Assembly: GCA_964036315.1 (NCBI GenBank)
Contig: OZ038500.1
Coordinates: 53,244,782 to 53,308,781 of the forward strand
DNA length: 64,000 bases
DNA from: Acanthosepion esculentum
Taxonomy: Eukaryota; Mollusca; Cephalopoda; Sepiida; Sepiidae
Reading direction: 5' to 3'
Position 1 is the first letter of the stretch, and each line of letters starts with the position of its first letter. Of the stretch, positions 58,877 through 64,000 are shown in pieces. Under the pieces are notes generated by a model. That model saw nothing but the letters and a program-made list of their open reading frames with translations, was not told the origin of the DNA and did no database searches. The position numbers were made by a program, and so were the translations under genes.

Positions 58877-58901
58877 ATATATATATATATATATATATAT
58901 A
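58877..58901. repeat. (TA)n microsatellite
   Basis: Short TA run. Confidence 0.9.
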
Positions 58902-59519
58902 ATTTTATTATAATAAATTACAATAAAAATATTATAATATTTTGCTCTACTTTGTATTGAGCACTTTTTTAAAAATAAATGCTATGAACTGTGGATTTTT
59001 ACCTCATCTGTTCTTTTTCTCATTTGGAGATATATAATGACTCTCCCGTCAATTTCAACATATGGGGGTCAGACAACCTCATTCAGTTTTTATGTGTCAT
59101 ATGCGAAACTGCATACAAGTCCACATATTGTGCAACAGCGAGGGTCTCAGGACAGAGCAAGAGAAGTTTTTGCTGGCGCTTCTTTGCCATTGTCTTTCAA
59201 CTCTTAGCCAGTCAATATAACTAATTTCAAAACTTCTGATACTGCTGTGGCACAAATATCTCCAGTTATTTCTATTCAGGGCAACTTGCTCGAAGTCCAT
59301 ATGAAGCACATTGGCAGCTGAGAGGTTACTCTTTAGCTTGTCTTTACACCCGAGCCACAGCTGTCCAACAGTCCTTTGTCCACTGTCAGGCTGGCTATAC
59401 ATGGAAAAGAAAATTATATGTGGAGACATGTGAGTGAGTAGTTAGAAAATTTGCTTTCTAACTATGAGTTTTTGTTTTATGGAATATCAACCTCAATGGG
59501 TTATTTTATGCTAACAACT

Positions 59520-59930
59520 TTTTTTCCTGGTAATATTTTGTTTTGTCAAAAATCTATTTCTAGTAATATTTTTTTTTCCTCAAAAATGTATAGCTAGTAA
59601 TATTATTTTAAAAAATGTATTGCTAGTAATAGTTTTTTTTTTTTTTTCTTGAAAATTTACACTTTCATAAAGCTTTTTACTTCAGTTTGGGGGTTAACGA
59701 TTTGCCCATAGCTGGACCTTAACAGGTGCTACCACCCGGGTCAGTGTGGACCTAGGAACACCAGCAATTAAGAGGTGGTTCCATGCTCCTCAAAACCTCC
59801 TGATCAGTGGCCTTGCTGTTGGACGTAGTTTGTCTTACCCTGGACATGGACGTAGTTTGTCTTACCCTGGACATGGACGTAGTTTGTCTTATCCTGGACA
59901 TGGATGTAGTTTATCGTCATACACAGGATG
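59520..59930 (+). repeat. Dispersed repeat family member 2 (cagcaattaagaggt)
   Basis: Same block order as 56280-56610. Its 5' part is an array of about four units like aaaatgtattgctagtaata plus poly-T. Its 3' part contains the 27-bp expansion at 59821-59914. Confidence 0.65.
59821..59914. repeat. 27-bp tandem repeat, 3.5 copies
   Basis: Unit ggacgtagtttgtcttaccc plus tggacat: 59821-59847, 59848-59874, 59875-59901 and a partial. The sister repeat at 56.5 kb has one unit only. Since 27 is a multiple of three, all frames stay open, which explains the repetitive open frames (SLSYPGHGR). Confidence 0.95.
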
Positions 59931-60038
59931 GTCTAACTATGAGACCCAAGTCGCAAATTTTTATGAGTAGGTATCTGCAAACAGGAATTGGCTAACTGCC
60001 TTCGCAGACAGTGGTGGTGTTTGGAAACCAATATCTGG

Positions 60039-60039
<1 letters not shown>

Positions 60040-60081
<42 letters not shown>
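60040..60081. repeat. (TA)n microsatellite
   Basis: Uninterrupted TA run. Confidence 0.95.
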
Positions 60082-60085
<4 letters not shown>

Positions 60086-60414
60086 CATTAAGGAATTGTA
60101 TTCTTGATCGATCAAAATTCGTAAATAATTATATAGGCCACACTACATGTTTGACCATAGTTCAATTAGATCTCATTTCAATATTCATGGAGACCTACCA
60201 GACACTATTTTACTTGTTGACAACACAAATATAATAGCATCATCTACATGCAAAAAAGTGACTAAAAATAATGGAAGCCTTATTAATAAAAAAAACAAAA
60301 AAAAACAACACTTAATAATATCAACTATGAACATGGACACAATATCTTGACTATGTTTTGAAAAGTGAAAACATTATATAAATACATACATGCAACAAAC
60401 TATTTCTTATTTAA

Positions 60415-60620
60415 CAGTTAAAATATTTAATCCTTGAAAATGGCTAAATGTATAGCCAAAACCGCTCGGAATAAAAGAACATTCGGACAGTTTTAATATA
60501 ATCTATCATCTGAAAAGAAAAAATTATTAGGTCACATGAGAAATTGTATAAAAAACTAAATAAAAGCACCTTGTCTGCTGTATTTGATGAAATGTGCTTA
60601 TATATATATATATATACATA
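60415..60620 (+). repeat. Dispersed repeat with ggcta..tagcc stem, copy 3
   Basis: Ccttgaaaatggctaaatgt, atagccaaaaccgctcgga, cggacagttttaatataatc, tatcatctgaaaagaaa, ccttgtctgctgtatttga. Near full-length partner of 4390-4650. Confidence 0.65.
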
Positions 60621-60919
60621 TATATCAAATTATTATTAACACTATTCAGATGTTATAATGGCAGAAGTATTGAGGTCATCAATTTTGAGGCATTATTTTA
60701 AACTGGACTTTTAAAACTGTTAACAGAATTTTAAAAGTGGAAAGAATGTCCAGAAATAGCTAAAATGTTTTAGGGATGATGGCTTGTGCCTTGAAATAAA
60801 GTTTGACTGATTCTTTCAGTCACAAGGCAGAAAACAACCCAACCAGTAACACAAGAAAATTTTCCGAAGAGTAAACCATTATCAGAAGACAAGTTTAGTA
60901 TTATATGAGGTTCCAAAAT

Positions 60920-61260
60920 CTAGTTTAACCAAAAACTGAAATAATTGTCGAGCATGTGAGCAATGATGAGGTCTTAGATAGGTTACAAACAAGGAGAAGG
61001 TTTATACTTAACATCAGAAAGAGGCAGCTGAAGTTTCTGGGACACATAATGAAGGAGGGCCTGGAGAACCTGATACTCACGGGTCAAATAAAGAGAAAAA
61101 GAGACAAGGGAAAGCAGTGCATGACATACCTGACGAGCATGAGCAGTTGGATGACAGAACGTGGTCTGGGGGAGGAAGCATAGGGAAGGAGCTGCAAGGG
61201 ATTGAGGGAGGTGGAGAGCCATGATCATCTATGTCCTGAAAGGATATGGCACATAAAATG
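60920..61260 (+). pseudogene. LINE reverse-transcriptase C-terminal fragment
   Basis: Open over 75 codons: VEHVSNDEVLDRLQTRRRFI, LNIRKRQLKFLGHIMKEGLE, NLILTGQIKRKRDKGKQCMT, YLTSMSSWMT. KRQLxFLGHI-R(K)EGLENL and GKRxRGRQR-TYL-SL-W are the family blocks also seen at 12.6 kb. The tail gtggagagccatgatcatct matches those at the window start. No upstream polymerase domain remains. Confidence 0.75.
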
Positions 61261-61405
61261 AACGATCTATGGATTGTGAAGGGGTTTAGTCTGGGAGAGG
61301 AATCACTGTTTTGAATCACTTGGTGAAGATTCTACTTGTTATACTCACAATGAGTTCAGACTTCTAACCAGTAGTCACCAATAGTTGCACTAATTATATT
61401 TCTGT

Positions 61406-61789
61406 GGCTTACGGCCATGTCATGTTGAAACACCAATTCTTATACAATCACCAAAGTTAAGCAACATCGAGACTGGGCAGTATTTAGATGGGTGACTGCT
61501 TAGGAATACCAGGTGCTGTAAGCTTCAATAAGTGGGTGTTGTAACAAATAACTGATCAGAATTGGAAACCAGGGAGCCGAGTTCTAATTCCAGTATTGTT
61601 CGTTATATTCACTTATGCACAAATACCTTTAGGAAAGGTAGGAATCCACATCTCCTCCCAGCTATGGGTTAATTAGTAGGATTTGTATCAATAAACCATT
61701 ATTATCCCATAAAAATTCTTAAAATGTAAAATATTTTTCTGGCTTTAAACAACCTGCAAATGTTTGATAAGCTGTAAAAAAAAAAAAAA
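61406..61789 (+). mobile_element. 5S rRNA/tRNA composite SINE, copy 3 (full)
   Basis: The best-kept 5S head in the window: ggcttacggccatgtcatgt, aatcaccaaagttaagcaac, agatgggtgactgcttagga, ataccaggtgctgtaagctt. This is very close to metazoan 5S rRNA over about 110 bases. A tRNA-like module follows (gttgtaacaaataactgatc, gccgagttctaattccag), then the shared body and a poly-A end. It matches 47924-48313 block for block. Confidence 0.88.
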
Positions 61790-63502
61790 TCTATCAATAT
61801 ATTTCTGTATTTTCTCTACTCACAAACACTGTTAGATTTGTCAAAGTAAATTTTGGTCTGTGCAGTTAATTTGGTATTCCTTTTTAAATAAGAGTAATTG
61901 GCCATGGTTAACTGTAATTGGCAGAAATGCACAACAAACAGAATTGACAAAGTTTCCAATAAACAAAAAGAAATGAACAGGGCAAAAATAGTACCAAACA
62001 AACAATATATACAAGACAAAAGTAGAAAAAGCAACAGTAATGAGGCAAAAAAGTTTACAAACTAAGGGATACAAGTGATCACTGTGTTCTGACTTCAAGA
62101 AGGAACAAGAATATGGCAGATTGGACTGAGAAGTGGTCTACCTTATTGGCATGGAAGAAATCCCAGCATGCAGTCATTGTGATTTGTCTATAAATTTGGG
62201 GCGGGAGATGTTTATTGCAGTTATTCCTAACAGGATTGGAACCAACACTTTAAGTTCAGGTTTTTGCAATGTAGCAGGATTTAAACATTGATATTTTTTT
62301 TTTTTTTTTTTCCAATATCATCTGAATTTGAAAATATCAGTGTTCATTTCATTCTTCCATACCCCGGGCAAATTTCCTTTTGCACTAATGTGTTCCCTTT
62401 TATTTTACTTTTTATGAAATGTTGTTTTATTTCATCATTAATAAATGGGTAGATTATTTTTTTTGTTCACATTCTGAAAAACAATCATAAATTGAAATAT
62501 GAATATTGAGTGCATTTTTTTTTCCTGAAATATTTTTTTTGTTTTTGTTTTGTTTTTTCTTTTTGTCTCAAATTTTTTATTTTTTTTTTTTTTAAGAAAA
62601 AAAAAAATCTTGCTTTGCTCTAACTTTCACCTTAAAAAAAAGACATCTAACCTCCATTTTATAAGGAAATTAATATGGCACAAAAAAAAGCAACTCTTGA
62701 TATTTTTCTTAACTCACATTTTTAACAATTATTTTTCTCATATTTATTAAATATATTCATATTTCTTTTCATAAAAATTAATTTTTATCAATTACTAGAA
62801 ACTTGGTTCTTAAAACTTCCTCGTGATTTATTTCTAGCGAGGACAATTGCCTTTTTGCAACTTCCCAGGAAAAAAAATTAACATTGATGCCTTTGAAGGG
62901 AGTAAATTCTGTCGCATTTGTTTCTTGACTACATTAAATTTAGCAATTCTCAGAAAAGGTGCTGTTACTCATTCAATACTCAGAATTCATTGTTAGGCAC
63001 AAGTGATTAAAATGAAAGAGACCTCCCCCACCTCCAAAAAAAGTGAAGATTATTTTACAATGAATCTCCTATTCTATTAGGTTACTGCAAAATAATCAGC
63101 TTTTAACCATTAAAATTTTATATCAAGACGGTGACTAGCATAATAAAACCTGACAATATTTTTAACTATAAAAATCAATATTAACTAAACCAATGTTGGT
63201 AAAAAAAAATTTCAGGATAGACTTACATAACCAATATATAATATTAGTTTCACCTTCTATACCCTTATTAAAAATACTGATAACTAGTTTTGTACATGTT
63301 ATGCAAAGTAAGTACAATACAAATTTTTATTTATAAGTAAATTCAAGATAAAAGCCAGAGAGAAACACCTTTAATTAACATAGTATTTAATATACAGGAA
63401 TGAATAAATTTCACTAGTTTATGAGTTAATATAGTTAACTTGGCATTAATTTTTATTTATTAATTTTGTTGATTTTTCTGTTTTAACTTTGACCCTTTGC
63501 CT

Positions 63503-63532
63503 GTCCTGCGCATCACATATGATGCACAGGAC
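63503..63532. repeat. Near-perfect 30-bp palindrome
   Basis: Gtcctgcgcatcaca/tatgatgcacaggac, two mismatched pairs. Shares catcaca-tgatgcacag with the palindrome at 63788-63811. Confidence 0.8.
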
Positions 63533-63700
63533 ATGTGATTTCCATATTCATGCATTATATATGGTGTACGCAAGCCATGATTTTAAGAGAATGGTAAAAC
63601 TAAGGATGCTTAAGAAAAGAGTCTACTATTGAATAGGATGTCTGAGGAACGGCCTAATCTAATATTTTGTACATCATATATGGCCACAGGGCACTTTCCT

Positions 63701-63928
63701 GTTTTCAAATTTATAATTATTGCAAAGCAACTCAGCTTATTTGGCAAATAGAATGTGCTGATATATAGTGTTTCACATAATACAAACCTGTGCATCACAT
63801 GTGATGCACAGAGCGTAGTGTAAATAACTTATGATTTGTATGGTTTTATTATGTGAAACACTATATATCAGCACATTCTATTTGCCAAATAAACTGAGTT
63901 GCCTTGCAATAGTCATAAATTTGAAAAC
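63701..63928. repeat. Large inverted repeat with central palindrome
   Basis: Arms 63701-63787 and 63842-63928 are near-identical inverted copies (ttggcaaatagaatgtgctg, atatatagtgtttcacataa). Between them is a perfect 24-bp palindrome (63788-63811; half-site ctgtgcatcaca). Probably a foldback or MITE cluster that may continue beyond the window. Confidence 0.8.
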
Positions 63929-64000
63929 AAGCATGAACATTTGGATAGTACATATGAAAATGCCCTTGATATGCAAAAGTTAACATTACTTGCAACTGTT

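Larger units (their letters stand above)
51743..64000. other. Downstream intron (partial)
   Basis: At least 12.3 kb without a recognised exon. Contents: TIR elements 53193-53724 and from 54967; SINE 54425-54560; CCAAT/TATA block 55590-55860; repeat pair 56280-56600 and 59520-59930; tRNA-Ser-like inverted repeat 57017-57257; long-TIR transposon 57519-58230; dispersed repeat 60415-60620; LINE 60920-61260; 5S/tRNA SINE 61406-61789; inverted repeat 63701-63928. The stretch 61.8-63.4 kb holds nothing recognised beyond poly-T. Confidence 0.75.

Noticed and set aside
61406..61525. Functional 5S rRNA gene
   Set aside because: Several changes in conserved positions, directly continued by a SINE body with poly-A, and repeated in the same composite form elsewhere in the window.

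Overview
This window is eukaryotic, AT-rich, intron-dominated animal DNA. It has long introns, many (TA)n and (CA)n microsatellites, tRNA- and 5S-rRNA-derived SINEs, decayed LINE fragments and short DNA-transposon remnants. The repeat families look like those of a mollusc, most likely a cephalopod such as an octopus. That placement rests on recall of the repeat style, not on any search.

One protein-coding gene can be supported. It is the middle part of an MTSS1 / MTSS1L (Missing-in-Metastasis, I-BAR) homologue on the + strand. Five confident exons carry the second half of the I-BAR (IMD) domain (1257-1331, 7847-8004, 11699-11854) and the start of the serine-rich linker (34492-34641, 51623-51742). 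Splice phases join without a break: phase 1 at the first junction, phase 0 at all later ones. A 15-nt in-frame candidate microexon lies at 18691-18705, between the I-BAR domain and the linker. The start codon and first I-BAR exons are upstream of the window. The rest of the linker, the C-terminal WH2 motif and the stop codon are downstream.

Layout: 1-1256 upstream intron with a four-copy array of LINE 3' tails; 1257-11854 three I-BAR exons; 11855-34491 a 22.6-kb intron with the candidate microexon(s); 34492-34641 first linker exon, with an alternative donor at 34671; 34642-51622 a 17-kb intron with a nearly perfect 22-bp minisatellite; 51623-51742 second linker exon with a DSGxxS phosphodegron-like motif; 51743-64000 further intron, rich in transposon remnants and including a large inverted repeat of tRNA-Ser-like sequence.

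The most interesting points are the possible microexon and alternative splice sites of the MTSS1 homologue, a composite 5S-rRNA/tRNA SINE family (three copies plus remnants), a TTAA-flanked (piggyBac-type) MITE with its empty target site duplicated about 1 kb away, and the tRNA-Ser-like inverted repeat at 57 kb. No new multi-gene system is visible.
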